DNA of 64,000 bases from Verrucomicrobiota bacterium. GTDB lineage: Bacteria; Verrucomicrobiota; Verrucomicrobiia; Limisphaerales; J093. How positions within the stretch are numbered: position 1 is the stretch's first letter; each line of letters begins with the position of its first letter. This document shows positions 36,800-44,827 of this stretch, piece by piece. Both the position numbers and the translations under genes were made by a program. The stretch is from the NCBI GenBank assembly GCA_012517065.1, contig JAAYVR010000043.1, positions 1 through 64,000 on the forward strand, read 5' to 3'. The notes beneath the pieces were generated by a model, which did not search any database, was not told the DNA's origin, and saw only the letters and a program-made list of their open reading frames with translations.

Positions 36800-38026
36800 T
36801 TACGCACCTTGCAACATCCGACTCAGCGTGCTCTTAAGCCGCGTCTGCCAACCACCCCGCGCAACCCGTTTCTCGACCTGAAAAGACCCAAATTTCACCA
36901 GCCCAATCCCCGTCGCAAACTCAGGTTGGTCAAGCGTCGATACAAGGCCCGAAATCGATTTGGTCCGACCAACTGACACAGGAAGACCAAACACCTGCTC
37001 CGCCAACCTCGAGACGTTTGGAACCCTGGCTCCCCCGCCACACAACCGAACGCCCGCCCGCAGGTAATCTATCAACCCAACCGTTTCGAGGTCCTCAGCC
37101 ACAATCTGTAATGTTTCCTCGATTCTAAGCGACATTATCCTTCTGAGGTGCTCGACATTGATTGACCGCTCAGGCAAACCAACGTCGTTCGATATCGCAA
37201 TCGTCTGCCCTTTGTCCCCGGGGCCAACCACCGCTGATCCATGCTCGATTTTGAGTGCTTCCGCCCGGCCCATCGAGGTCTTGAGCCCGTAAGCCAAATC
37301 GTTTGTCACATGATCACCCCCGACAGCCAGCACACCCGTGTGTTTGATTATCCCGTTCACATATGCCACGTAATTCGTCACACCCGCCCCCAGATCAATC
37401 ACAAGCACGCCCAGTTCTTTCTCCTCCGGTGTGAGCACCGCCAGCGATGACGCGATCCCGGTGAAAACAATGTCTTCAACATCCAATTGCAAGCTCTTCA
37501 CCGCGCGGATGGGATTCTGCAGACGATTGGTCACCCCGTGAACCACATGCACATCAACTTCAATCTGCGCCCCCAGCATCCCCACCGGCTGAAGCACCCC
37601 CTCCTGCCCATCCACAATGAAATGGTGCCTGATAACATGTATCACGTGATTCTCCGCGGGAATGTTTATCGCACGAGCGTTCTTAACCACGTCTTGAACG
37701 TCATCAGCAGTAATCTCTCTGTCCGCCGAAGGTATCGCATGGCGACCGCGATTGTTGAATCCCCGGATGTGTCCGCCCGTCACCCCAAGATACACACTCC
37801 TGATCTCCACATCCGCCATCTGCTCGGCCTCGGCTATCGCAGCGCGTATGTCCTCAACCGCCGCACCGGTATCCACTATCTCGCCTTTCCGGACACCGCG
37901 CGATTTTGCCTGGCCAACGCCTGTTATCCGCAGGTTGCCCTCCTGACCAAGCTCGCCAACCACAGCACATACTTTTGAAGTGCCTATCTCGAGCCCAACT
38001 ATGATCTTGTTGCTCTTGTCAAACAT
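36800..38026 (-). CDS. ftsA: Cell division protein FtsA
   Basis: This actin-like protein links FtsZ to the membrane and recruits later division proteins. The 408-aa product has the phosphate-1 loop IIVGLEIGTSKVCAVVGEL, the 1C subdomain with VYLGVTGGHIRGFNNRGRH, the phosphate-2 loop LGVLVIDLGAGVTNYVAYV, the adenosine motif RLCGGGARVPNVSRLAEQVF and EFATGIGLVKFG. The C-terminal end WQTRLKSTLSRMLQGA is an amphipathic membrane-targeting helix, as in other FtsA proteins. Its first 8 bp overlap the end of ftsQ, and ftsZ follows 38 bp downstream, the standard ftsQ-ftsA-ftsZ order. Confidence 0.97.
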   Translation of the reverse strand: MFDKSNKIIVGLEIGTSKVCAVVGELGQEGNLRITGVGQAKSRGVRKGEIVDTGAAVEDIRAAIAEAEQMADVEIRSVYLGVTGGHIRGFNNRGRHAIPSADREITADDVQDVVKNARAINIPAENHVIHVIRHHFIVDGQEGVLQPVGMLGAQIEVDVHVVHGVTNRLQNPIRAVKSLQLDVEDIVFTGIASSLAVLTPEEKELGVLVIDLGAGVTNYVAYVNGIIKHTGVLAVGGDHVTNDLAYGLKTSMGRAEALKIEHGSAVVGPGDKGQTIAISNDVGLPERSINVEHLRRIMSLRIEETLQIVAEDLETVGLIDYLRAGVRLCGGGARVPNVSRLAEQVFGLPVSVGRTKSISGLVSTLDQPEFATGIGLVKFGSFQVEKRVARGGWQTRLKSTLSRMLQGA

Positions 38027-38978
38027 GCTTGTTAGGTCTCCCCGAGTGTTTTGCCGGTCGCGCCCGGGTCGGAAGCGAATTGCTCACTTCAACCCACCGC
38101 AACGGACAGTTGTTTGTGATCGACAAGTCCAAACTTGAAATTGTCTTGCCCGCACGCATGCACGCGTCCCGCACCAGAGCCCAGCGGCGCACCTGCTCCT
38201 CAAGCCCCGTGTGCGACAGTATTACAATCGCCCCTTCATCAGTCATCACGCTCATTAGGCCGGGCGTCGAAACGTCAATCACACGCACTTCAACTTCTCG
38301 CGCCATCTCACAACGCCCAAAGCACCCCAATAACCGCAACGCAGACTCGACCGACGCAGACTCGACTTTTCTACCCGGACACAAATCACGCTGTGCCACG
38401 CCACGAATCAACGGAAGCATCTCAAGCGTCTGAAGGAAATCAGCCGGCACTTCACCCGCACGCGGCGCCGGCATCACAACACCCATCTCGTCAAGATAAT
38501 ATGTCGCCGGCGTAAAACCGCCTTCGCTCCGTACCGCAAGGGTCTGAACCCGCGCAACCGGTTCCCGCTCAACAATCCGCACCCGCAACAAATGTGGCAA
38601 AACACGCTCCACAGAAGCCGATCTGACCTGCGGCACCAACTCGAGGTCACGCCTTACACGAGGCAGGTCGATCGCCAAAAGGTTCATCCCCTCGCGAATC
38701 CCAACCCACTTCCGCACCTGCTCCGCAGTCACCCAGTTGCCGTCAATGGTGATCTCGACCGTTTTCAAGGCAAACAACCCGGCATCCAAAACCTTCTGCC
38801 TCCCCCATGACCACCCATACGACACCCCAGCCACAATGCCAAACGTGATCAACGCAACAATCAAAGCCCAAATCACAAGCCTGCGACGCTCGCGTCGAAC
38901 CGGCTCGGACCGGCTTCGCACCTCGAGCACCTCGGACCGCTCGAAACGCTTTTTACGGCTCGATTTCGCAAACCACAT
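38019..38978 (-). CDS. ftsQ: Cell division protein FtsQ (POTRA domain)
   Basis: This 319-aa bitopic membrane protein has a basic cytoplasmic N-terminus (RKKRFERSEVLEVRSRSEPV), one membrane helix at about 34-54 (LVIWALIVALITFGIVAGVS) and a periplasmic part. The POTRA domain starts at about 70 (LKTVEITIDGNWVTAEQVRK), followed by the FtsQ beta domain (VERVLPHLLRVRIVEREPVA and TYYLDEMGVVMPAPRAG). It bridges FtsA/FtsZ to the FtsL-FtsB-FtsI complex and helps activate septal wall synthesis. The family is poorly conserved; position between ddl and ftsA plus the topology make the call firm. Confidence 0.93.
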   Translation of the reverse strand: MWFAKSSRKKRFERSEVLEVRSRSEPVRRERRRLVIWALIVALITFGIVAGVSYGWSWGRQKVLDAGLFALKTVEITIDGNWVTAEQVRKWVGIREGMNLLAIDLPRVRRDLELVPQVRSASVERVLPHLLRVRIVEREPVARVQTLAVRSEGGFTPATYYLDEMGVVMPAPRAGEVPADFLQTLEMLPLIRGVAQRDLCPGRKVESASVESALRLLGCFGRCEMAREVEVRVIDVSTPGLMSVMTDEGAIVILSHTGLEEQVRRWALVRDACMRAGKTISSLDLSITNNCPLRWVEVSNSLPTRARPAKHSGRPNKHV

Positions 38979-39001
38979 CGGTCATCCAATCCACTGAAAC
39001 G

Positions 39002-39970
39002 TCAACCTCGCACTGTCACGGCTCGCTTCAAAGCAAGCTCCACCATCCGCTGACACAACGCCCCAAAGGAATAGCCAGCCGCCCCAGCCGCTTTCGGCAG
39101 CAAACTCAATTCAGTCATCCCCGGCAACGTGTTCACCTCCAATACAACCGGATCGCCGTTGGACCGAACCATCACATCCACCCGCGCATAGTCCCGCGCC
39201 CCAACCGCACGAAATGCCGCCAGAGCAGCTTCCTGAACCCGCGAAGTCGTCGCCCCATCAAACCGGCCCGGAAGGTAGTACTCGGTCGCCCCCTTGGTGT
39301 ACTTGTGTTCGTAATCAAGTACACCATCCCTCGGACAAACCTCGATCACCGGCAACGCTTTGTCCTCGAGAATCCCCACAGTCGCTTCCCGGCCCACAAT
39401 GCGTTCTTCCATCAAAACTTCGGTGTCATACTCCAAAGCCCGTTCTATCGCCGGACGCAACTGAGAGATCTCGTTGACCATCTCCAACCCAACACTCGAC
39501 CCCTGCCTTGCGGGTTTGATCACAACCGGCAGCCGCCAGCCCTCAGGTAATTTTTCAATGGCCTCCTCCAAAACAACAAAAGGCGCCGTCGGCACACCCG
39601 CTTCCAAGAACTTTTTCTTCGCCAAAATCTTGTCGAACGCAATCCTGCTGGCTTCGGGACCAGACCCTGTGTACGGCACACCAAGCTTGTCCAACTCGGC
39701 TTGCACAGTGCCGTCTTCGCCATACGTCCCATGCAAAGCAAGAAAAACCACTTCCGTCCCATCCGGCAAACTCCATCCCGGCCCATTCCGAGGGTCCAAT
39801 TCTGTGACATGGTGCCCAAGCAAACGCAACGCGCCCGCAACTGCGCGCCCCGACCGGATCGATATTTCACGCTCGGCCGATGGCCCGCCCAACATCACAG
39901 TTATCCGCCAAGGTTTCCTTGTCCCTTCCACAACTGCACCTTTGCCCAACGATAAACTCCCAAGGCTCAT
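39002..39970 (-). CDS. ddl: D-alanine--D-alanine ligase
   Basis: Ddl makes the D-Ala-D-Ala dipeptide for peptidoglycan, using ATP. The 322-aa ATP-grasp enzyme has VMLGGPSAEREISIRSGRAV, VFLALHGTYGEDGTVQAELD, PVVIKPARQGSSVGLEMVNE and the C-terminal VLEVNTLPGMTELSLLPKAA. The SLLPK end fits D-Ala-D-Ala and not D-Ala-D-lactate specificity. The start is taken as ATG 39970 (MSLGSLSLGKGAVVEG), 43 bp after murB; the ORF-track start is a TTG inside murB. It sits in the dcw order murB-ddl-ftsQ. Confidence 0.96.
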   Translation of the reverse strand: MSLGSLSLGKGAVVEGTRKPWRITVMLGGPSAEREISIRSGRAVAGALRLLGHHVTELDPRNGPGWSLPDGTEVVFLALHGTYGEDGTVQAELDKLGVPYTGSGPEASRIAFDKILAKKKFLEAGVPTAPFVVLEEAIEKLPEGWRLPVVIKPARQGSSVGLEMVNEISQLRPAIERALEYDTEVLMEERIVGREATVGILEDKALPVIEVCPRDGVLDYEHKYTKGATEYYLPGRFDGATTSRVQEAALAAFRAVGARDYARVDVMVRSNGDPVVLEVNTLPGMTELSLLPKAAGAAGYSFGALCQRMVELALKRAVTVRG

Positions 39971-40013
39971 CTCGTTGCAAACCCGCTCAACCAATTCCGT
40001 TTCTCCCAAATCA

Positions 40014-41036
40014 CTAGGCGTCTTCGCCCACAATCTCAATCTCAGTTTCCAATTCAACTCCCAAGGTTTCCTTCACCTTCTCGCGCACTCGGTCGATCAA
40101 CTCGATCATCTCAGCCGCACTCGCGCCACCTTCGTTAATCAGGAAATTCGCGTGCACTACCGACACCGCAGCCTTGCCCACCTTGAACCCCTTCAGCCCG
40201 GCACGATCAATCAGCCATCCTGCCGCCCCCGCCGAAGTGTTCTTGAACACACACCCCGCACTCCATTCCCTCGGCTGCATGGCCAAACGACGACGACGCA
40301 TTTCCTCCATTCGCTCGCGAATCGCTGCACACGTGTCCACCACACCCTTGAACACCGCCCCCAAAACAACCTTGTCCTTGAAAAACTCGCAGCCCCTGTA
40401 CTGCGCGCCAAATTCCTCCGCAGCCCCTTCCCGAACAGTCCCATCCTTTTCCATGTATTTCGCTCGCTGCAGCACACCAAAAGTGCTCCCTCCAAATGCG
40501 CCTGCGTTCATCCGCAGTGCGCCACCCACTGTCCCCGGAATCCCATCCATGAACTCGAACCCGCTCACCCCCGCATCGCAAGCCGCCCTCGCCACAAACC
40601 TCAACGCAGCCCCGCTTCCACACAGAACAGTTGTGCCCTCAACTGCCACTCTGCAAAAAGCGGGCCCACGCAACGCCATCACCACACCCCGAATCCCGCC
40701 ATCCCGCACCAAAAGGTTCGAGCCATGCCCAATCACAAGCAACGGCAAACCACGCGCCACACAACACCGCACTATGACGCCAACATCCTCTTCGGTCCCC
40801 GGTTCAACATACCAGTCCGCCGTACCACCAACACGCAACGTCGTCAAACGCGACATCGGTTCGTTCGCCCGCACCACGCTCCAGGCAGACAAACCCGCAC
40901 TTTCAAAAGGCGACGCCACCCGCTTTGCCGCTCCCGCCAAATGAGCGCCCGCGACTCCGTCTGCACCGCCGGAGCCGCCGCAATCACGATGGCTTGCCAT
41001 GATATGCAATTGTCCCACGTCAACAGCTTCGCCCAT
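40014..41036 (-). CDS. murB: UDP-N-acetylenolpyruvoylglucosamine reductase
   Basis: MurB reduces the enolpyruvyl group with NADPH and FAD to form UDP-MurNAc. The 340-aa protein shows TLRVGGTADWYVEPGTEEDV, the FAD loop LLVIGHGSNLLVRDGGIRGV, GFEFMDGIPGTVGGALRMNA and WSAGCVFKNTSAGAAGWLID. The residue after SAG is Cys where many MurB have the proton-donating Ser; Cys occurs naturally in other MurB lineages, so activity is expected. The start is uncertain: ATG 41036 (used here, overlapping murG by 17 bp) or ATG 41000. In most dcw clusters murC sits between murG and murB; here it is absent. Confidence 0.95.
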   Translation of the reverse strand: MGEAVDVGQLHIMASHRDCGGSGGADGVAGAHLAGAAKRVASPFESAGLSAWSVVRANEPMSRLTTLRVGGTADWYVEPGTEEDVGVIVRCCVARGLPLLVIGHGSNLLVRDGGIRGVVMALRGPAFCRVAVEGTTVLCGSGAALRFVARAACDAGVSGFEFMDGIPGTVGGALRMNAGAFGGSTFGVLQRAKYMEKDGTVREGAAEEFGAQYRGCEFFKDKVVLGAVFKGVVDTCAAIRERMEEMRRRRLAMQPREWSAGCVFKNTSAGAAGWLIDRAGLKGFKVGKAAVSVVHANFLINEGGASAAEMIELIDRVREKVKETLGVELETEIEIVGEDA

Positions 41037-42207
41037 TCGCACCCAAAACAGCAGCTTCAGAATCACAAGGCGCCCTCGAACTAATCACGCTCGAACCCTC
41101 GCCGACTCGCCCCGCCAAACCCGCGAGCGCATCGGCAATCCGCTCAGCCGCATATTTCACGTGCCACTTGCCCAGCGCTTGCCCCATCATTTCCAGCCGC
41201 CGCCGGTCGCGCAGCAAATCCAGCACAAGTTTCGCGACAGTTTCAGGTGTGGCATCACTCTGTCGAAGCACACACGCCGCATCCGATTGTTCAAAAGCAC
41301 GCGCATTGTGGTATTGATGATCATCCGCAGCGTACGGAAAAGGAATCAGTATCGCTGGCAACCGCACCGCAGCTTGCTCTGCAAGCGACGAAGCACCGGC
41401 TCGCGTCACAGCAAGAGTCGCCGCCCCCAAAACAATCCACATCTCACGGAAAAATGCTTCAACCACAGCCCGCACGCCGTGCTTCTCGTACGCCCGGCGC
41501 ATCAAGTCTGCGTCGTGCGCCCCTGTCAAATGCACGTACTGAAGTTCCGGCGCCTCAGCCGCAAGCATTCCAACCGTCTTCTCCATCAGCCCATTCAACG
41601 GGCGTGCGCCCTGGCTGCCCCCCATCACAAGCAACACAGGCAATTGCGCGTCCAGCCCAAGTGCCTGGCAACACCTGTCCCTGTCCAAGCGCTCAAACTC
41701 ACCACGCACAGGCATCCCAGAGACACAAACCCGCCTGTTCTTCAAACGCCTCCCCGCTTCGGGAAAATACACAAACACTTCCCGGGCAAATCTCGAGAAC
41801 CATCTGTTAGCCCGGCCAGGCACCGCGTTCGCCTCGTGCAGAAACACAGGAATACCCATCAGCCGCGCACAAACAACCGCCGGCGCAGACGCGAACCCGC
41901 CCATCGCAAGGACCGCACACGGACGTCGCCTACGAAAAAGGCCCGCACATACGCGAACAGATTTGCACAACGCCCAAACAGATCTGCCAACGCCCCGCCC
42001 TGAAAACGGTAAAACCGGCAAACGCACCACTTCAACGCCAGGTACCCATCCCGTACCAATTTCATCCACGGCCTTCGACGATACCAGCAATTGCGCCTCC
42101 ACTCCCCTTTCCTTCAGCGCACGCGCAACGGCTACTCCGGGGAAAAGATGCCCGCCTGTCCCCCCGCAGGCTATGGCCGCCAACGGACTGCCGCGTTCGC
42201 GTTCCAT
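41020..42207 (-). CDS. murG: UDP-GlcNAc:undecaprenyl-PP-MurNAc-pentapeptide transferase (lipid II synthesis)
   Basis: MurG adds GlcNAc to lipid I at the inner face of the membrane, giving lipid II. The 395-aa GT-B enzyme shows LAAIACGGTGGHLFPGVAVA, VLAMGGFASAPAVVCARLMG, IPVFLHEANAVPGRANRWFS, LLVMGGSQGARPLNGLMEK, VTRAGASSLAEQAAVRLPAI and IPFPYAADDHQYHNARAFEQ. All these are family signatures. The ATG at 42207 follows ftsW by 9 bp (a GTG at 42210 is also possible). A 30-residue tail past the usual end (VGEGSSVISSRAPCDS...) is unusual and lies where murC normally begins, but it shows no MurC similarity. Confidence 0.96.
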   Translation of the reverse strand: MERERGSPLAAIACGGTGGHLFPGVAVARALKERGVEAQLLVSSKAVDEIGTGWVPGVEVVRLPVLPFSGRGVGRSVWALCKSVRVCAGLFRRRRPCAVLAMGGFASAPAVVCARLMGIPVFLHEANAVPGRANRWFSRFAREVFVYFPEAGRRLKNRRVCVSGMPVRGEFERLDRDRCCQALGLDAQLPVLLVMGGSQGARPLNGLMEKTVGMLAAEAPELQYVHLTGAHDADLMRRAYEKHGVRAVVEAFFREMWIVLGAATLAVTRAGASSLAEQAAVRLPAILIPFPYAADDHQYHNARAFEQSDAACVLRQSDATPETVAKLVLDLLRDRRRLEMMGQALGKWHVKYAAERIADALAGLAGRVGEGSSVISSRAPCDSEAAVLGANGRSC

Positions 42208-42216
42208 CACATCAAT

Positions 42217-43329
42217 TCATGCCGTGGCCGTTTCTTCGGATTCTGCCAGTCCTACTTGAACAATAGCGCCGGGTGAACCAGCCAATGCAATGCTCACCAA
42301 CACGCCCGTGCACAAAAGCATCATCGCCAGATTCGACCCGCCGTAGCTTATAAAAGGCAGTGCCAACCCCTTGTTCGGCGCCGCGCCAGATACAACCATC
42401 AGATTAATCAGCGCCTGAAGCCCAATTAGAAAGCTTATCCCGGTGCCCAACAGCATCCCAAACGCGTCCGGCGCACGCCACGACGCGACTATCCCGCTCA
42501 GAAAAAACGCAAGAAACAACCCCACCACAACAACCGACCCAACAAAACCAAATTCCTCCGCTATGATCGCAAAAATGAAATCCGTCTGATGCTCCGGCAA
42601 CAGCGCTTTCTCACGGCTCTGGTTAAGCCCCACACCCAGTAATGACCCGCGATTCAGCGCCTCCCTCGCCCGCCATGCCTGGTACCCTACCCCGTCACGC
42701 GTCTCTTCAAGATGCAGCCATGAGTAAATCCGATCGCTCCTCACCGGGTTCACCGCTAGCATTGCACCCAAAACTGCCCCCCCTATAACCGCCGGTATCA
42801 CCACGTACCCCCACCGCACACCAGCCACCAAAAGCATCACCATGGTCACACAACCCAAAAGTATTGCCGTCCCCCAATCCGGTTCTCGAAACACCAAAAC
42901 CAGCACAGGCGCCGCTATCAAACCCGGATATAGCAAACCCCGCCGAAAGGTCCGCATCAGACTTTGACAGTGCGCACAGTAATGCGCCAGCACAAGCACA
43001 AGCGCCAGTTTCGCAAAATCCGATGGCTGAAACTGAATGCCCCCGAACCTGAACCACCGCCGCGCCCCGTGCACCTCAACTCCCACAACCAACACGGCCG
43101 CCAAAAGCACCAGAGCAAGCAGGTAAAAAACCACCGATACGTATCTCAGCCTCCTGTAACCCACCACAACCATCGCCACCGCCCCCACCATCCCAAGACC
43201 ACCCGCAACCAGTTGCCGCGACAGGAACCGCATGCTCGCATGCGGCGGACTCACACTGTAAAGCATCACCAAACCAAGCGAGAGCAGTGCCAGCACCGCA
43301 ATAATCATAACTGTCGCAACCCGTTTCAT
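42217..43329 (-). CDS. ftsW: Septal peptidoglycan polymerase FtsW (SEDS family)
   Basis: FtsW polymerises lipid II together with the transpeptidase FtsI at the septum. The 370-aa protein has about ten membrane helices and SEDS signatures: GARRWFRFGGIQFQPSDFAK, PDWGTAILLGCVTMVMLLVA, LLPEHQTDFIFAIIAEEFGF and GLALPFISYGGSNLAMMLLC. The periplasmic loop with the catalytic Asp region is present. Position between the LysM gene and murG and the presence of ftsI upstream favour FtsW over RodA. murD, which normally precedes ftsW, is missing. Confidence 0.95.
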   Translation of the reverse strand: MKRVATVMIIAVLALLSLGLVMLYSVSPPHASMRFLSRQLVAGGLGMVGAVAMVVVGYRRLRYVSVVFYLLALVLLAAVLVVGVEVHGARRWFRFGGIQFQPSDFAKLALVLVLAHYCAHCQSLMRTFRRGLLYPGLIAAPVLVLVFREPDWGTAILLGCVTMVMLLVAGVRWGYVVIPAVIGGAVLGAMLAVNPVRSDRIYSWLHLEETRDGVGYQAWRAREALNRGSLLGVGLNQSREKALLPEHQTDFIFAIIAEEFGFVGSVVVVGLFLAFFLSGIVASWRAPDAFGMLLGTGISFLIGLQALINLMVVSGAAPNKGLALPFISYGGSNLAMMLLCTGVLVSIALAGSPGAIVQVGLAESEETATA

Positions 43330-43478
43330 CGCGCTTTGGCAATACTCTCAACCGCACCGCACCGGCCCGACCCGTTCCACACCATCACCCCGCCGCACGC
43401 CAGCACTTCGCACACCAGCTACACCCCACCCGTCGCCGCCAAATCACATGGCAAACAAGGTCAACGCCGTGCGCCCAA

Positions 43479-44297
43479 TCATTGGCCCGGAGGCAAAACC
43501 AATGAGCCAGTGCCGCTCCCAGTCTTGGTCTCTGTCGTCCCTTTGGTGGCTGTTGTCCCTTCTCCACTGCGCGCCCCGGGAATTCTCAGTTTCTGACCAA
43601 CAACAATCTTATCAGACTTCAAGTTGTTCGCCGTGCGTATGTCTGAAACAGTAACGCCATACCGCTTCGCTATCTTGGTTAGGTTCTCACCGCCCTTAAC
43701 CACATGCACAAGACCGCCTTCGGTTCCAGTTTGTAATTCCACGCCCTCGGCCGTTTTCTGACCGGGTTCAGGTGCCGGAATTTGCACCTTCTGCCCAACC
43801 TTGAGCTTCCGCGGATCAAGCCCCGGATTCGCTTTCATAAAAGCCGTAAGCGTCACTCCGTGCTCCTTGGCGATGTTAAACGGCACATCGCCTGGTTTCA
43901 CGATATACTCCGTCGGCCCGCCAGGAGCAGGCTGCAAGGTCGGTTGTGGCTCTGTCACACTCGGCTGCTGTTGTGTCTGCTGCGGCTGAGTCTGCTGCAC
44001 CAAGCCGGTCGCGCCCTGCCACTGCGCCGTCGCCGTATCGACAACGCTGGTTTGGCCTGCCTGCGGTGTCTGCTGGCCAACCGTACCCAGATCGTAGGAC
44101 GGCGGCTTCGCGAGGTTAGTGTCCGCACCGCCGCCAGCCAATGGCGGCCCGCTGCTCGGGCGTTTGCACCCCTGCAACAGCAGCCCCGCCAAAAACACGC
44201 TGTGTATCGCAAACATCGTTATGACCGTCAGCCGGAAGTTCGCCCTCCGATTGGCTTGTTGTCCGCTGAGTGTCGTTATGGGTGACATTGTACTCAT
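43479..44297 (-). CDS. LysM-domain protein in the dcw cluster, possible lipoprotein
   Basis: This 272-aa envelope protein starts with a basic leader, a hydrophobic segment (LTVITMFAIHSVFLAGLLLQ) and then GCKRPSS. This looks like a lipobox (LLQGC), so it may be a lipoprotein, or else a signal anchor. A Gln/Pro/Thr-rich linker (about 70-130) precedes two LysM domains at about 131-178 (YIVKPGDVPFNIAKEHGVTL) and 193-240 (VHVVKGGENLTKIAKRYGVT), then a Gly/Thr tail. LysM binds GlcNAc-containing peptidoglycan. The gene is inside the division cluster between the unknown ORF (4-bp overlap) and ftsW, so a role in septal wall binding or in guiding wall enzymes is likely. It carries no enzyme domain. Confidence 0.9.
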   Translation of the reverse strand: MSTMSPITTLSGQQANRRANFRLTVITMFAIHSVFLAGLLLQGCKRPSSGPPLAGGGADTNLAKPPSYDLGTVGQQTPQAGQTSVVDTATAQWQGATGLVQQTQPQQTQQQPSVTEPQPTLQPAPGGPTEYIVKPGDVPFNIAKEHGVTLTAFMKANPGLDPRKLKVGQKVQIPAPEPGQKTAEGVELQTGTEGGLVHVVKGGENLTKIAKRYGVTVSDIRTANNLKSDKIVVGQKLRIPGARSGEGTTATKGTTETKTGSGTGSLVLPPGQ

Positions 44298-44800
44298 TTT
44301 ATGCCTCGCTCTCTAAACTCTCTAAGCTCTCTAAACTCAATATGCGTGGGACACTGCTCAATAATTCCTTTGCTGCCGATAACTTCCCGCGCAGCAGTCC
44401 GGCGCAAAATATCAACTCCAGTTCCGCGCAACCGATCAACCAACGAAAAAACGCGCATCGCACCTGCCTTTCCGGTGGTACCAACGCCATCGTCGGAATC
44501 AACACCCACCGCAGCTTGCGTGGTCGCCAGCCCCAACACCACGCTTTCCCATTGGTGGTTCGGAAGCATTGCAGAATCACAACGGGCCACACACCTCAGT
44601 CTCCGGCGCATCGGGCCCGCGCCTTCGTCACAACACAGTTTCCTATCACCAACATCCCCACAGCGCAAGACGCAAAACAACCCACGCTCACGGCGATCAT
44701 GCCCCGGCGCCAACTCAATGCGGATGTCCACCCGACTCGGCACTTGACCCCGCACAGCACACAAGCTTTCAACCACATTGTCCAGACGCCGTGTTCTCAT
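44294..44800 (-). CDS. Unknown protein occupying the murD position of the dcw cluster
   Basis: This 168-aa product, starting MRTRRLDNVVESLCAVRGQV, is not recognised. It is basic, Cys-rich in its middle (LFCVLRCGDVGDRKLCCDEG) and ends in a run FRELREFRERGIK encoded by a short tandem repeat. Its stop overlaps the LysM ATG by 4 bp (ATGA) and mraY ends 27 bp upstream, so the spacing fits a real, coupled gene. A competing frame in the same region is broken by a TGA. It has no nucleotide-binding loop and no similarity to MurD, which usually stands here. The GTG at 44812 is an alternative start. Confidence 0.55.
   Translation of the reverse strand: MRTRRLDNVVESLCAVRGQVPSRVDIRIELAPGHDRRERGLFCVLRCGDVGDRKLCCDEGAGPMRRRLRCVARCDSAMLPNHQWESVVLGLATTQAAVGVDSDDGVGTTGKAGAMRVFSLVDRLRGTGVDILRRTAAREVIGSKGIIEQCPTHIEFRELREFRERGIK
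44310..44338 (-). repeat. Three 9-nt tandem repeats at the end of the unknown dcw gene
   Basis: On the + strand tctctaaac, tctctaagc and tctctaaac follow one another, then tc. Read on the minus strand they encode alternating (Phe/Leu)-Arg-Glu triplets. Such a tract could change length by slippage, always by three codons. Confidence 0.7.
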
Positions 44801-44827
44801 CCAGGTTCCCACATATAGCAGCCGTTC

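Noticed and set aside
39474-42003. Long + strand ORFs (536 aa and 334 aa) opposite ddl, murB and murG
   Set aside because: Low-complexity Pro/Thr/His/Arg-rich products antisense to well-supported Mur and division genes; shadow frames caused by codon bias.
44596-44778. Alternative frame with a membrane-like segment (GMIAVSVGCFASCAVGMLVI) in the murD slot
   Set aside because: The frame is broken by a TGA before it can continue, whereas the overlapping 168-aa frame is open and coupled to the LysM gene. It remains a weak alternative.
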